DNA of 64,000 nucleotides from an uncultured Eubacteriales bacterium (GCA_948607205.1 CAPERS010000005.1:11919-75918); one strand, 5' to 3'; positions 7,165 to 15,649 are shown, counted from the first letter of the stretch. Made by a program: numbers and translations. Notes: generated from the sequence alone by a model not told the origin.

Positions 7165-9453
7165 ATGAGAATTAATAACAAAGTCTATCACCTTTTGATG
7201 TTCGTGCTTTTTTGCGCACTCTTTTTCGTTTTGCAGTTTGCAAGTGTGGGCGGACATGTTTATCCTTTTGCCTATGCAATGCTTTTCGCTCTTGCTTGGG
7301 CAAATCAAAAAGTTTGGCTTATTTGTCCGGCATATATCATATCTGCCATCGCCAAGTCTTGCACCTTTGAAAGCGCAATAAATGCGGTGGTTGTGTGCGT
7401 TATGCTGGCACTGCCATATTACATACATATCGTCACCAAAAAGAATATGAAAAAGTGGGAACTTGGAATATATGCCGTTCTCAGTCAAGTTTCAGCAATA
7501 GTCTTTTCAGTGCTTGGTGGAGTGCATCCAGCAATCATCGTTTCAGATGTGGTGATTGCAGTGCTTTTTCTCTATGCGTCAATCACAATCTTCGAGCCAA
7601 TCATCATTCGTGGCTTTGCCTATAAACTCACAAGCCTTGAACTCGTCTGCGGTGGCGTTGTTCTTATGGCAATAAGCAACGGACTTTCAGGCTTTTCGCT
7701 TTTCGGCTTTTCTTTCTTAAAACTCTTTGTGGCGTTTGCTCTTCTTTCAATTTCCTACACCTCCAAAACATCCTATACAACGCTGATTGCAGGCGTCATG
7801 GGTCTGGGCACACTGGTCGCCTCAAACAATCCACTGTATATCGCACCTTTCATGCTGTGGGCGTTGTCAATTGTGGCGTTTAAATCAATGAAAAGGATTT
7901 ATCCTTTCGTTGCAATCATTGTTGCCGAAGTTGTGATTGGGTTCTATTTCAGACTGTATTTAACCTTTGGCATCCTTGAAGTTGCACCTCTTCTGCTCGG
8001 TGCGCTCATCTTCCTCTTCCTGCCAAAGAAGTGGTATGACAACCTTGCTGTTCTTCTTTCTTCTGGTTCTGATAGGTTGGCTGTCAAAAATATGGTCAAT
8101 CGCAACCGTGAAGTTTTATATCGAAGGCTTAACAACTTGTCCGAAGTTTTTTACGAGATGAATGGTGTCTTTAAAAAACTTATCAAGGAAGAAATGAGCG
8201 CGGAAGAAGTGACCAGCCTTTTGTTTGAAGAGGTGCGTGATGGAATATGCAAAAACTGTCCTGAATACAAGCACTGCCACAGAACATTCTCAGCCGACAC
8301 GAAAAAAATGTTTTCTGAGCTTATAACCATTGCCATGGAGCGCGGAAGAATAACTCTTCTCGACTTTCCAAGTTACCTAACATCTCGCTGTGGACGAGTA
8401 AACAATTTGATAAGTGAAATTAATACCCTGACAAAACAATACAAAAACTATGCAAACCTTGTTGGCAACATTGACAATTCAAAGCTTCTCATATCCGACC
8501 AACTTGGTGGCATGGCTCAAATCATGAAATCGCTTGCTGGCGAAGTTGACAGCCTTGTGTCATTCAATTCATCACAAGAAAACAAAATCATCGACGAACT
8601 GGCATACAACAATATCATCTGCACTGACGCGGTGGTTTATGATAAAGACGCGCGAACAGTTATGGCAAGCCTCGTTGTTCGCAGTGAAGACGCGTCAAGA
8701 CCAAAACTCAATCAAGTCGTTTCCAAAGTCTGCGGAAACAAAATGTCAGCCTATGAGGTCTATCCGTCAACGCGCGCAGGTCTTGTCAATGTCAACCTCA
8801 AAACATCTCCGCGCTATGACGCAATCTTTGGCGTGGCAAGTCAGGCAAAGACTGGCACGTCAGCCTCTGGTGACACGCACAGCGTGATACGGCTTGACGG
8901 TGATAGGTTTATGTTCGCGCTCTGCGACGGTATGGGCAGTGGCGAAAAAGCCAGTGAAAAAAGTGAAACGGCAATAGGTCTGATTGAAAACTTCTATAAA
9001 GCAGGCTTTGACAATGATATAATCCTCTCCTCAGTCAACCGCCTACTCAATCTTGAAAAAGACGACATCTTCTCAACCATTGACATCTGCGTAGTCGACC
9101 TTAAAAACGGAATTGCAGACATTGTCAAAATGGGCGCGCCGTCTTCATATATTCGTGGCGAGGATGAGTGCAAAATTATCGAAGGTGGAGCGCTTCCAGT
9201 TGGCGTGCTTCAAGAGGCAAAAGCGCAGACACAAAAGATTGTCATTAATGGTCAAGATTTCATTATCATTTGCAGTGACGGAATCAGTGACAGCTATGGC
9301 TCTGACGGTGAGTTTAAAGACTTCATCCTCACAATCAAAACTTCAAACCCACAAGAGTTTGCTGATAAGATTATCGAAAAAGCACTCGCGAACAATAATG
9401 GCTATGCAGTTGACGATATGACAGTCCTCGTTGTGAAAATTTTTGAAAGTTAG
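7165..9453 (+). CDS. spoIIE: Stage II sporulation protein E
   Basis: A 762-residue protein. About residues 1-300 hold ten or so membrane segments; 300-540 form the regulatory linker with a Cys-rich stretch (CKNCPEYKHC near 370-379); 550-762 form the PP2C-type phosphatase domain with FALCDGMGSGEKAS and IICSDGISDSYG metal-binding motifs. SpoIIE dephosphorylates SpoIIAA-P at the asymmetric septum and so activates sigma-F in the forespore. Its presence shows that the organism has a sporulation programme. The start has GGAGAAAA; upstream is TATAAT near 7132 but no convincing -35, as expected of Spo0A-activated promoters. In B. subtilis spoIIE lies near tilS, as here. Confidence 0.95.
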   Translation: MRINNKVYHLLMFVLFCALFFVLQFASVGGHVYPFAYAMLFALAWANQKVWLICPAYIISAIAKSCTFESAINAVVVCVMLALPYYIHIVTKKNMKKWELGIYAVLSQVSAIVFSVLGGVHPAIIVSDVVIAVLFLYASITIFEPIIIRGFAYKLTSLELVCGGVVLMAISNGLSGFSLFGFSFLKLFVAFALLSISYTSKTSYTTLIAGVMGLGTLVASNNPLYIAPFMLWALSIVAFKSMKRIYPFVAIIVAEVVIGFYFRLYLTFGILEVAPLLLGALIFLFLPKKWYDNLAVLLSSGSDRLAVKNMVNRNREVLYRRLNNLSEVFYEMNGVFKKLIKEEMSAEEVTSLLFEEVRDGICKNCPEYKHCHRTFSADTKKMFSELITIAMERGRITLLDFPSYLTSRCGRVNNLISEINTLTKQYKNYANLVGNIDNSKLLISDQLGGMAQIMKSLAGEVDSLVSFNSSQENKIIDELAYNNIICTDAVVYDKDARTVMASLVVRSEDASRPKLNQVVSKVCGNKMSAYEVYPSTRAGLVNVNLKTSPRYDAIFGVASQAKTGTSASGDTHSVIRLDGDRFMFALCDGMGSGEKASEKSETAIGLIENFYKAGFDNDIILSSVNRLLNLEKDDIFSTIDICVVDLKNGIADIVKMGAPSSYIRGEDECKIIEGGALPVGVLQEAKAQTQKIVINGQDFIIICSDGISDSYGSDGEFKDFILTIKTSNPQEFADKIIEKALANNNGYAVDDMTVLVVKIFES

Positions 9454-9459
9454 AAAAAA

Positions 9460-9486
9460 CCACCTAAACATAGGTGGCTTTTTTTA
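9460..9486 (+). terminator. Terminator of spoIIE
   Basis: Perfect 7-bp stem CCACCTA/TAGGTGG with AACA loop, followed by CTTTTTTT. Confidence 0.9.
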
Positions 9487-9628
9487 ATACGATTTATGTT
9501 TACACTTTTTTTGTTTCTTGCTGAAATTTTTTAAAAATGTATACACAATAGGTAAATGTTAAGATCAAATTGTATGTTAAAATAATTAAGACAGCAAGAA
9601 TGTTTGCCAAGTCTTAAAAGGAAAGATT

Positions 9629-9880
9629 ATGAAACAAACAAAAATATTAAATAATAATTGCGAAAATTATGTTCAACATTATTATTATAATAAAAATTTA
9701 AAAAGTTTTTTTACTACAAACAGTGGCCATTGCAAAAAGTTTAAAAAGAATTGTGATTGTTGTTCTGATTTTGTTGTGCAAGCAAAAAGTTCAGAAGAAA
9801 CTGAAATTTCAATTCATCAACAACTTTCTCGCATTTTAAATATTTTAAATTTCATTATCAAATTGTTTGATAAAGAATAG
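9629..9880 (+). CDS. Small Cys-rich hypothetical protein
   Basis: An 83-residue protein. The centre has a Cys/His cluster (GHCKKFKKNCDCC, about residues 33-45) that could bind a metal, and the C-terminus is an amphipathic helix (QQLSRILNILNFIIKLFDK). I do not recognise the family. An AAAGGAAAG ribosome site precedes the ATG by 4 nt and a terminator follows, so it seems to be a real independent gene. It lies between the convergent spoIIE and tilS genes. Base composition is more A/T-rich than its neighbours. Confidence 0.55.
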   Translation: MKQTKILNNNCENYVQHYYYNKNLKSFFTTNSGHCKKFKKNCDCCSDFVVQAKSSEETEISIHQQLSRILNILNFIIKLFDKE

Positions 9881-9908
9881 TAGTAAAATATTTAATAAGG
9901 TTGCTATT

Positions 9909-9937
9909 AAAAAATAGCAGAAATTCTGCTATTTTTT
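9909..9937. terminator. Bidirectional terminator between convergent genes
   Basis: AAAAAATAGCAGAA and TTCTGCTATTTTTT form a long stem with A and T runs on both sides, serving the small gene on the plus strand and tilS on the minus. Confidence 0.85.
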
Positions 9938-9958
9938 CTTTCTGTTAAAATTAATCTT

Positions 9959-11287
9959 TTATTTCACAACCTCGATTGAATATGCGGTTGGGACATTTTC
10001 AATTTTTACCTTATCTGAAATTTCAACACCTGCAATAGCATAAACTTCATTTCCGCTTGCAAGAACTGGAAGAGTTCCGCGTTGGCGCTGAGGAATTTTC
10101 TTGTCAATCAGATAACTTTTAAGTTTTTTGCTTCCGCCACCAAACTTTTCAAACATATCTCCGTCTTGACGAAATCTCCAAGTTGCATCTTTTGGCACTT
10201 TGCGATAGTCAAGAATCAGCACATTTTCGCGTGGTGTGAAATCTTTGACGCGTCTGACAATCACTTTGCCAAAGCCTTTAACTTCAAACTCACCACACTT
10301 GAAAGGTTGGTCAAGGGTTGTTTCTTCTTCGTGGCGGTTGGCGATTGTGAGATAGTCATATTCTTTCACTGCATACGCCTCAAAAGGCAGATAGATTCTT
10401 TTGCCGTTTGCACCATTGACGGCAAGGTCTTTGATTGCCATAATGTGCTTTCTTTCGATATCATAAGTGATTCCAATACGCTTGAAAGTTTTGAAAAGCA
10501 TACGCACTACAACTGGATTTTCGTAAAGGAAATATGAAGTTGGGATGCGGGCAATCTTGCCGTCAATCATGACAGCGTCAGCATAAGTGTGAGCGTTTAT
10601 GTATTCATCATCTTCCTTGATTGCCTGAGCGAAATTGTTTATGCTTTCAACTGCTTTTGGCCAGCGCTTTGTCACCTCTTTCATAAGCACATTGCGAACA
10701 AAGTTGCGGTTGTATGAATTATCGTCATTTGTGTAGTCATCGTTATAGTCAATTCGGTTGAGGGCGATGTATTCCATAATCTCTTCTTTGCTTGTTGTCA
10801 GCATTGGGCGAATGTAAATTCCGTCGCGAATTGGTTCCATTCCTTTTGCGCCTGAAACGCCAGAGCCACGGAAGATGTGCATAAGGATTGTTTCGGCTTG
10901 GTCTTGCATATGATGTGCGAGTGCAATCTTGTCAACAAGTCCTTTTTTGATAAGCGCCTTGAAAACGCCATAGCGACCATCTCTTGCAGCAGTTTCAAGA
11001 GAAACGCCTCTTTCTTTGGCAAGTTTTGGCGCGTCAATGCGGAATTTATAGAACCTCACGCCAAGTTCTCTCGCTTTGGCACGCACAAGGTCTGAGTCCA
11101 TATATGAATTTTCTCTTATGCCATGGTCGACATGAATGGCAACCACTTCAATGTCAAACTTGTTTTGGTTCTCAGCGAGATAGTTGAGAAGTGCCATTGA
11201 GTCGCTTCCGCCACTTACGCCAACACCAACACAATCGCCAGCTTTAAACATTTTGTTTTCTTTGATAAACTCTTCAATTCTTTCCAT
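9959..11287 (-). CDS. tilS: tRNA(Ile)-lysidine synthetase
   Basis: A 442-residue enzyme that attaches lysine to C34 of the tRNA-Ile with CAU anticodon, converting it from Met to Ile decoding. The N-terminal PP-loop ATPase domain has GVSGGSDSMALL (about residues 23-34), VDHGIRENS and ALAHHMQDQAETILMHIFRGSG (the catalytic segment); a middle helical domain and a C-terminal substrate-binding domain (DATWRFRQDGDMFEKFGGGSKKLKSYLIDKKIPQ, split here for reading: WRFRQDGD then KKLKSYLIDKKIPQ) complete the long form. The start at 11287 is preferred over one six codons upstream because GGAG sits 8 nt before it. Essential in most bacteria. Confidence 0.95.
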   Translation of the reverse strand: MERIEEFIKENKMFKAGDCVGVGVSGGSDSMALLNYLAENQNKFDIEVVAIHVDHGIRENSYMDSDLVRAKARELGVRFYKFRIDAPKLAKERGVSLETAARDGRYGVFKALIKKGLVDKIALAHHMQDQAETILMHIFRGSGVSGAKGMEPIRDGIYIRPMLTTSKEEIMEYIALNRIDYNDDYTNDDNSYNRNFVRNVLMKEVTKRWPKAVESINNFAQAIKEDDEYINAHTYADAVMIDGKIARIPTSYFLYENPVVVRMLFKTFKRIGITYDIERKHIMAIKDLAVNGANGKRIYLPFEAYAVKEYDYLTIANRHEEETTLDQPFKCGEFEVKGFGKVIVRRVKDFTPRENVLILDYRKVPKDATWRFRQDGDMFEKFGGGSKKLKSYLIDKKIPQRQRGTLPVLASGNEVYAIAGVEISDKVKIENVPTAYSIEVVK

Positions 11288-11490
11288 ATCACATTCTCCA
11301 TACATTTAGCGCACAAAATGCGCTAAGTTCAATACAAAGATAGATTATACAACAAAAAAATATTTTCCGCAATAGCAAAAAAGAAAAAAATACCAAAATT
11401 TTGCTTTTTTATTTGAAAAATAAAGACAATTCAATAAATTTAATAATATTTCAAAGCACTTTAAATTTCGCAATAACGTAGCATAAACAC

Positions 11491-11520
11491 AAAAAACAGC
11501 GAATGTCTTCGCTGTTTTTT
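11491..11520 (-). terminator. Terminator of Pro-rich gene, copy 1
   Basis: AAAAAACAGCGAA and its complement with a TGTC loop; overlaps the stop codon of the gene. A matching hairpin follows copy 2. Confidence 0.85.
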
Positions 11521-12182
11521 CATACTAATATCGTGTAGTCAATTTTGATTGAGAAAGTGTCATCGTTGAATTCATAAGTTGAAGAGAAGTTCTCTCCCTC
11601 GATTGTGATGATTTCTGTGTTTATTGCCTCGTTGAATATCTCTTTGACATATTCAAAGTCATAGCCATACATTTCAAGTTCTTCGATGTTAAATGTTAGT
11701 GTGTAAGTTACATTTTCAATATCTTTATCATATAACGTCTCAACTTCGACACAAGTCATCATAAAGAAAAAGTCTTTAAGTGACAAAATTTCATTCTCAA
11801 TTTCAATATAGAAAGTTGAAAAGTCAGGTCCTTCAGGTTCAACTGGCTCTGTTGGTTCAGTAGGAACTTCTGGCTCTTCAGGTTTTTCAGGTTCAGTTGG
11901 CAGTTCGGGTTCAGTTGGTTTTTCTGCATCATCAGGAACTTCAGGTTGCTCTGGAAGTTCTGGTTTTGTTGTGTCATTATCATCTGGAAGGTTTGGTTCA
12001 TCTGGAATTACAATTGAATTATCGTCGTCACCACTTGGATTTTTATTTGGGTCGTCGTAACCCTCACTGTTTCCCGGCAAAAAGGAATCTGGATTGTCAC
12101 GGAAGTATAGCCCTGTTCCAATGCCAACACCTGTTAAAATGATTATGGCAAGCATGATGCAAGCAAAAATTTTCCCTTTCAT
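11520..12182 (-). CDS. Pro/Glu-rich membrane-anchored surface protein, copy 1
   Basis: A 220-residue protein. Residues about 5-25 are one uncleaved-looking membrane anchor (IFACIMLAIIILTGVGIGTG). Then comes a stalk with Asp/Asn-rich and Pro-Glu repeats (about 35-115; repeated PE, PTEP and EPE units), typical of cell-wall-spanning linkers, and an exposed globular domain (about 120-220) ending TIEGENFSSTYEFNDD. Function unknown. The start is the ATG shared with copy 2; an in-frame ATG ten codons upstream exists only in this copy because copy 2 lacks one A there. No clear ribosome site. A Spo0A-box match lies upstream at 12225-12231. Confidence 0.65.
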   Translation of the reverse strand: MKGKIFACIMLAIIILTGVGIGTGLYFRDNPDSFLPGNSEGYDDPNKNPSGDDDNSIVIPDEPNLPDDNDTTKPELPEQPEVPDDAEKPTEPELPTEPEKPEEPEVPTEPTEPVEPEGPDFSTFYIEIENEILSLKDFFFMMTCVEVETLYDKDIENVTYTLTFNIEELEMYGYDFEYVKEIFNEAINTEIITIEGENFSSTYEFNDDTFSIKIDYTILV

Positions 12183-12224
12183 AACCAATAAAACCCTTTT
12201 TCTTTTTGACATAATATTACAAAA

Positions 12225-12231
12225 TTCGACA
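12225..12231 (-). promoter_or_regulatory. Spo0A-box-like 7-mer, copy 1
   Basis: TGTCGAA on the minus strand, 43 bp before the ATG at 12182; conserved at the same place upstream of copy 2. Confidence 0.35.
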
Positions 12232-12470
12232 AGACAAATTGTAAAAGTTTTCAACCCCAAAAGTCAAATGAATTAGCAATATTTTTTAAAAACAATTTAA
12301 TATTTTTTGGATTTTTTATTTTTTTTGGTTGATTTTACACAATAAGTGAGTATTCTTACGCTTTATTTCTCTTGTTTAGATTTATTTATCATGTCCGAAA
12401 TATTTTATTGTTCAAATTTAATCATAAATTTGAAATAGCGCTAAGCGACAAAAGGTGAGTATAATAAAAA

Positions 12471-12494
12471 CAAAAAAATCACTCGGATAGAGTG
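12471..12494 (-). terminator. Terminator of the tRNA relic
   Basis: Read leftward, CACTC-TATCC-GAGTG followed by a run of seven T. Near-copy of the functional tRNA-Ile terminator 230 bp away. Confidence 0.7.
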
Positions 12495-12498
12495 ACTC

Positions 12499-12585
12499 CT
12501 CTGGTAGAGATGAGTGGACTCGTTATGCGTAGCATGGCCGAGCACGCACACTTTCTCGACAGCTCCGACACCGACCCCCACCTTA
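12499..12585 (-). pseudogene. Broken second tRNA-Ile unit
   Basis: Positions 12499-12522 repeat exactly the 24 bp that form the 3' end of tRNA-Ile and its flank at 12726-12749 (T-arm, acceptor stem and CCA). The next 14-15 nt shared with the tRNA (CCGACCCCCACCTTA) appear at 12571-12585, so about 45 bp have been inserted into the T-loop region; beyond that the match ends. The unit keeps its own terminator at 12471. It reads as a tandem duplicate of the tRNA plus terminator whose 5' half has been replaced. An 89-codon open frame across it is not believed to be coding. Confidence 0.6.
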
Positions 12586-12697
12586 GAAGAACCTGCCTTA
12601 CGGCAGAACCTTAGCACTGACTTTGTTCGCTGCGCAGGAACACCCTGATGCAAAGTTTCACTTTGCGTGTCACTTCGTGCCACAAGGTGGGGCAGGA
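12586..12697. other. GC-richer spacer between the tRNA relic and tRNA-Ile
   Basis: About 110 bp with several short dyads (for example GCAAAGTTTCACTTTGC near 12650 and CACTTCGTG near 12671), visibly richer in G+C than the surrounding DNA. No gene is supported. It may be a remnant of the DNA that broke the duplicate tRNA. Confidence 0.4.
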
Positions 12698-12722
12698 TAA
12701 AAAAATCCACTCAAAATGAGTG
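12698..12722 (-). terminator. Terminator of tRNA-Ile
   Basis: Read leftward, CACTCA-TTT-TGAGTG then GATTTTTTT, immediately after the CCA end of the tRNA. Confidence 0.85.
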
Positions 12723-12728
12723 AATCTC

Positions 12729-12805
12729 TGGTAGAGATGAGTGGACTCGAACCACCGACCCCCACCTTATCAGGGTGGTGCTCTAACCAGCTGAGCTACA
12801 TCTCT
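12729..12805 (-). tRNA. trnI: tRNA-Ile(GAU)
   Basis: A 77-nt cloverleaf including encoded CCA. Acceptor stem AGAGATG pairs with CATCTCT; the D-arm is GCTCAGCTGGTTAGAGC; the anticodon stem CCACC/GGTGG holds the loop CTGATAA with GAT; the T-arm contains GGTTCGAGTCC. It decodes AUC and AUU. A consensus promoter lies upstream and a terminator downstream, so it is a single-gene unit. The SDR gene lies upstream of its promoter in the same direction. Confidence 0.97.
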
Positions 12806-12879
12806 ATATATTGCGCAAACTTATCTTGTTGTTAAAGAGGGATATGTTTCAACAAGTTCTCTTAGTTAACGCATTATGA

Positions 12880-12908
12880 ATTATACATAATATCACAGCC
12901 ATTGTCAA
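12880..12908 (-). promoter_or_regulatory. Consensus promoter of tRNA-Ile
   Basis: TTGACA (12903-12908), exactly 17 bp, TATAAT (12880-12885) on the minus strand: a perfect sigma-A consensus, about 70 nt before the mature tRNA end. Confidence 0.85.
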
Positions 12909-12954
12909 CTGTTTTTATGAAAATTATTAATAAATTTGTAACAAAACCATAAAT

Positions 12955-12985
12955 CAAAAAAAGCTACTTTTGTAGATAGGCTTTT
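12955..12985 (-). terminator. Terminator of the SDR gene
   Basis: Short stem CTAC-AAAA-GTAG followed by CTTTTTTT read leftward. Confidence 0.6.
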
Positions 12986-12989
12986 AATT

Positions 12990-13691
12990 TTATTTCAATC
13001 GTTCGATGATTAATTCTTTAACACAAAGAGTATTCTTATCGGAGATGTTTTCAAAAATAACTTGGGCGAGCTCTTTTGGATTCATAAAAGTGTTTGACTT
13101 TTCCTTTGAAACATAGTGTCGGTTTTCTGTCCAAAAAGTAGTATCAATTCCGCCTGGAAAAATGTTTATCAATTTCAATTTGGTGTTTGACATTTCTTTT
13201 TTAAGCGCTTCCATAAATCCTCGTGCGCCCCATTTACCTGCGCAATATGCAGTTTCATTTGCATTTCCCTGTATGCCAGCAGTGCTCATAACTGTTGCAA
13301 TAGTTCCATCTTCTTTCATTAAAGGCAAAGCGTTTGAAGTAATTAAAATTGTGCCAATCAAAGATGCTGACAGAACTTCATCAATAATCTTTCGAGTGTT
13401 TTCTGTGACTTTGCAAAATCTTCCAACGCCAGCATTGTTAATAAGCATTCCTATTTTAAACTTGTTTTGTTTCAGCTTGTCAAACACTGTCTTAACAAAA
13501 TTTTCATTGCTGATGTCGCCAGCAAAAGCCATAACTTGATTGTTTGTTGTTTTGGATATATCTTTCTTAACTTTCTCCAATTCTGTTTGGTTGCGTGCAA
13601 TTAAACATAAGTTTGTTTTTTGTGCAAAAAGAAAAGCGAGTTCTTTTCCCAGTCCTTTTGAAGCACCTGTAATAACACTAATTTCTTTCAT
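12990..13691 (-). CDS. Short-chain dehydrogenase/reductase
   Basis: A 233-residue NAD(P)-dependent oxidoreductase of the classical SDR fold. TGASKGLG (about residues 7-14) is the dinucleotide-binding Gly loop; NNAG (about 84-87) stabilises the sheet; the catalytic Ser is in MSTAG and the Tyr-Lys pair in AYCAGKWG. The substrate is unknown; the sequence resembles YqjQ/DltE-like SDRs. The start at 13691 has AGGAGG 4 nt upstream, and the longer frame to 13775 is rejected. A possible length-variable promoter lies at 13799-13827, leaving a leader of about 100 nt. Confidence 0.85.
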   Translation of the reverse strand: MKEISVITGASKGLGKELAFLFAQKTNLCLIARNQTELEKVKKDISKTTNNQVMAFAGDISNENFVKTVFDKLKQNKFKIGMLINNAGVGRFCKVTENTRKIIDEVLSASLIGTILITSNALPLMKEDGTIATVMSTAGIQGNANETAYCAGKWGARGFMEALKKEMSNTKLKLINIFPGGIDTTFWTENRHYVSKEKSNTFMNPKELAQVIFENISDKNTLCVKELIIERLK

Positions 13692-13798
13692 TTTCCCTCC
13701 TAATGTGCATAGTTGCGTTCTGCCGAATTCAGTTATATTTGTTAATATAATAGAGTTTAGCGGATACAAATGCATTTCGTGCGTTTATTTCAGTTCAA

Positions 13799-13827
13799 AT
13801 ATAAGTATAATCGGGGGGATTTGTCAA
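13799..13827 (-). promoter_or_regulatory. Possible promoter with a C6 tract in the spacer
   Basis: On the minus strand TTGACA (13822-13827) is followed by AAT and six C (13813-13818), then GAT. A TTATAT box (13799-13804) is 17 bp away, while the better TATACT box (13804-13809) is only 12 bp away. The same TTGACA-A/T-poly-C-GA-TATA layout recurs at 54905-54932, where the tract is C9. Confidence 0.45.
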
Positions 13828-13872
13828 GTGAATTTTGAAATTTAAAGAAATAAATTACATTTTTTGATATGC

Positions 13873-13904
13873 AAAAAAAAGACAGAGAGTTTTCTGTCTT
13901 TTTT
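13873..13904 (-). terminator. Terminator of degV
   Basis: AAAAAAGACAGA and TCTGTCTTTTTT arms around a short loop, directly after the degV stop codon on the minus strand. Confidence 0.85.
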
Positions 13905-13918
13905 AAAATAGTTTTTAA

Positions 13919-14767
13919 TTACTCTTTTTCAAAGAATGCAATTCCAAGTCCGTTTGGCCCAATATGTGTGCCGATTGTGCTTCCAAGAAGATATGGTTCA
14001 AGTTTGTCAGTTTCGCCTTTCCAAAGTTCAGCGTTCTTTTCGATAAAGCTGTTCATCATTGTGTCATCAGTTCCTGAATACACAATTCCAAATGGCATAT
14101 CGTGGTCAATGTTGCGCTTTGATGCAATGCCTGCAAGTGTTGCAAGTGCTTTCTTTGCGCCGATTGCCTTGCTGATATTTTTGATTTCACCGCCAATGAA
14201 TTCTATGATTGGCTTGATTGAAAGCATTTCACCAGCGATTGCAGTGACTGCCGAAATGCGACCGCCTTTTTTGAGATATTTGAGTGTGTCAAGCATGGCG
14301 AGGAAGGTTATTTTTGACTTTTTCTTTTCAAGTTTTTCAAAAATCTCTTTTGCTGAGAGATTTTGATTTGCAAGTTTGAGAGCATATCTGCAAAGCACCT
14401 TTTCGCCAAGACTGGCGTTCAGGCTGTCAACCACAAAGATTTTTCCTTCAAATTTTTCAGACGCTTGAACTGCACTTCTGTATGTTCCAGAAAGGAAAGA
14501 AGAGATTGTTATCACAACCGCTTCATCTCCAGCAGAAACAACTTTCTCAAATTCTTCTTCAAAGCGGTAAGGATTGATTTGCGTGGTCTTTGGAAGCTCA
14601 TTGCAAGTTGGCAAAATTTTCCAAAACTCTTCATGAGAAAGGTCGAGTCCGTCAAGATATTCTTTGTCCGCGATTTGCACTTGCATTGGAATGAAATTGA
14701 CGCCAAGTCTTTCTGCTTCTTTTTGGTCAATGTCACTTGCTGAATCAATGATAATTTTAACTGCCAT
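13919..14767 (-). CDS. degV: DegV-family fatty-acid-binding protein
   Basis: A 282-residue cytoplasmic protein matching the DegV/FakB family at full length. N-terminal IIIDSASDI, then LPKTTQINPYRF, ISSFLSGTYRSA (the Ser that holds the carboxylate), DSLNASLG, LKYLKKGGRIS and GPNGLGIAFFE at the C-terminus. FakB proteins present fatty acids to the kinase FakA for phospholipid synthesis; the partner is not in this window. The start has TAGGAGG. Monocistronic, with its own terminator. Confidence 0.92.
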   Translation of the reverse strand: MAVKIIIDSASDIDQKEAERLGVNFIPMQVQIADKEYLDGLDLSHEEFWKILPTCNELPKTTQINPYRFEEEFEKVVSAGDEAVVITISSFLSGTYRSAVQASEKFEGKIFVVDSLNASLGEKVLCRYALKLANQNLSAKEIFEKLEKKKSKITFLAMLDTLKYLKKGGRISAVTAIAGEMLSIKPIIEFIGGEIKNISKAIGAKKALATLAGIASKRNIDHDMPFGIVYSGTDDTMMNSFIEKNAELWKGETDKLEPYLLGSTIGTHIGPNGLGIAFFEKE

Positions 14768-14944
14768 AATTTCCTCCTAAGGCTTATTTATTTTATGTTA
14801 AAAGTTGAAACTTTACCTTTATATGATAACATAACTTAATAAAATAAACAAACTTTATTTCAACATTCAGCAAAAACAGCTAAAATGAGTTTCAAAAATA
14901 ATTAAATTGGCGTTGATTCAAGAAAAATTGTTAGTTCAACATTC

Positions 14945-15649
14945 CTACAAAGTTGCAAACTTAACACGTGCTCTTGCCTGAATTGTCACTTTGCCAACCA
15001 TATCTTGACTTTCAAGACTGCTGTCATAATAGCGATACAAACTTGAAGAATAATAAACGCTTTCCTCTTCCAAGCCAATTATTTGAATTGATTCATGCCC
15101 AAAAACTTTTTTAGCTTTTGCTTTGGCATTTTCAATCGCGTTTGAAAGTGTTGTGTTATATAGTTCTTCTTCGTTGGAAATTCCATATTTTATGCTTTGC
15201 ACATTTGTCACGCCAACTTCAGTCACGCCATCGATAGTGGTTTTAATCTGTGCAATGTCATCAGTTTTGTAAGTGAAAGTAAGGTTGGAATAATATCCAA
15301 TCAAACTTTTTCCGCACGTATAATCATAGTTCGGATGAGATGAATAGCCTTCAACTATAATATTCTCACGCAAAACTCCGTTCCCAGTCAAAGATTCAAC
15401 AGCTTTGTCAAAAATAGCAAAAGTCTTATCTTTGGCGCTTGAAACATCAGAGTCAAGGTTCTCAATTGTCAAAGTCACATCCGCATAGTCAGGCGAAACC
15501 TCTGTTTGTGCTTTGCCAATTATGCTTATGCAAAAATTCTCATCCTCTGCAAGTGCTTCTGTTTGCACTGGTGTCGTTACGAGCGGAACTGCAATAAGCG
15601 CAGGCACTGCAAGCAACGATACAATTGTTGGTATTAAATGTTTTTTCAT
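14945..15649 (-). CDS. Secreted SIMPL-domain (DUF541) protein
   Basis: A 234-residue protein with a Sec signal peptide (KK followed by IPTIVSLLAVPALIAVPLV, likely cleaved after about residue 35). The mature part is a single SIMPL/DUF541 domain: ISIIGKAQTEVSPDYADVTL at the start and VTIQARARVKF at the end. The family includes BP26 and YggE; roles in envelope or oxidative stress are suggested in other bacteria but no reaction is known. The start has GGAGG 9 nt upstream. The promoter at 15690-15719 reads TTGACT-18-TAATAT. A Tyr/Ser-rich patch near residue 205 (YYSSSLYRYYDSS) is unusual. Confidence 0.85.
   Translation of the reverse strand: MKKHLIPTIVSLLAVPALIAVPLVTTPVQTEALAEDENFCISIIGKAQTEVSPDYADVTLTIENLDSDVSSAKDKTFAIFDKAVESLTGNGVLRENIIVEGYSSHPNYDYTCGKSLIGYYSNLTFTYKTDDIAQIKTTIDGVTEVGVTNVQSIKYGISNEEELYNTTLSNAIENAKAKAKKVFGHESIQIIGLEEESVYYSSSLYRYYDSSLESQDMVGKVTIQARARVKFATL

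Larger units (their letters stand above)
11491..12314 (-). repeat. Left arm of a large inverted duplication
   Basis: About 0.8 kb, comprising an upstream region, a Pro-rich gene and its terminator, is repeated in opposite orientation at 15763-16595. The upstream 130 bp and the first 80 codons are nearly identical, the middle of the gene is diverged and the last 20 codons are nearly identical again. The arms bracket 3.4 kb that holds tRNA-Ile, the SDR gene, degV and the SIMPL gene. Confidence 0.9.

Noticed and set aside
7081..7165. Spo0A-controlled promoter of spoIIE
   Set aside because: Expected from biology, but only imperfect 0A-box matches and a -10-like TATAAT are visible, so no feature was called.
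12441..12710. 89-codon open frame on the minus strand over the tRNA relic
   Set aside because: It runs across a terminator, a tRNA 3'-end duplicate and a GC-rich insert, has no ribosome site and reads as non-protein composition.
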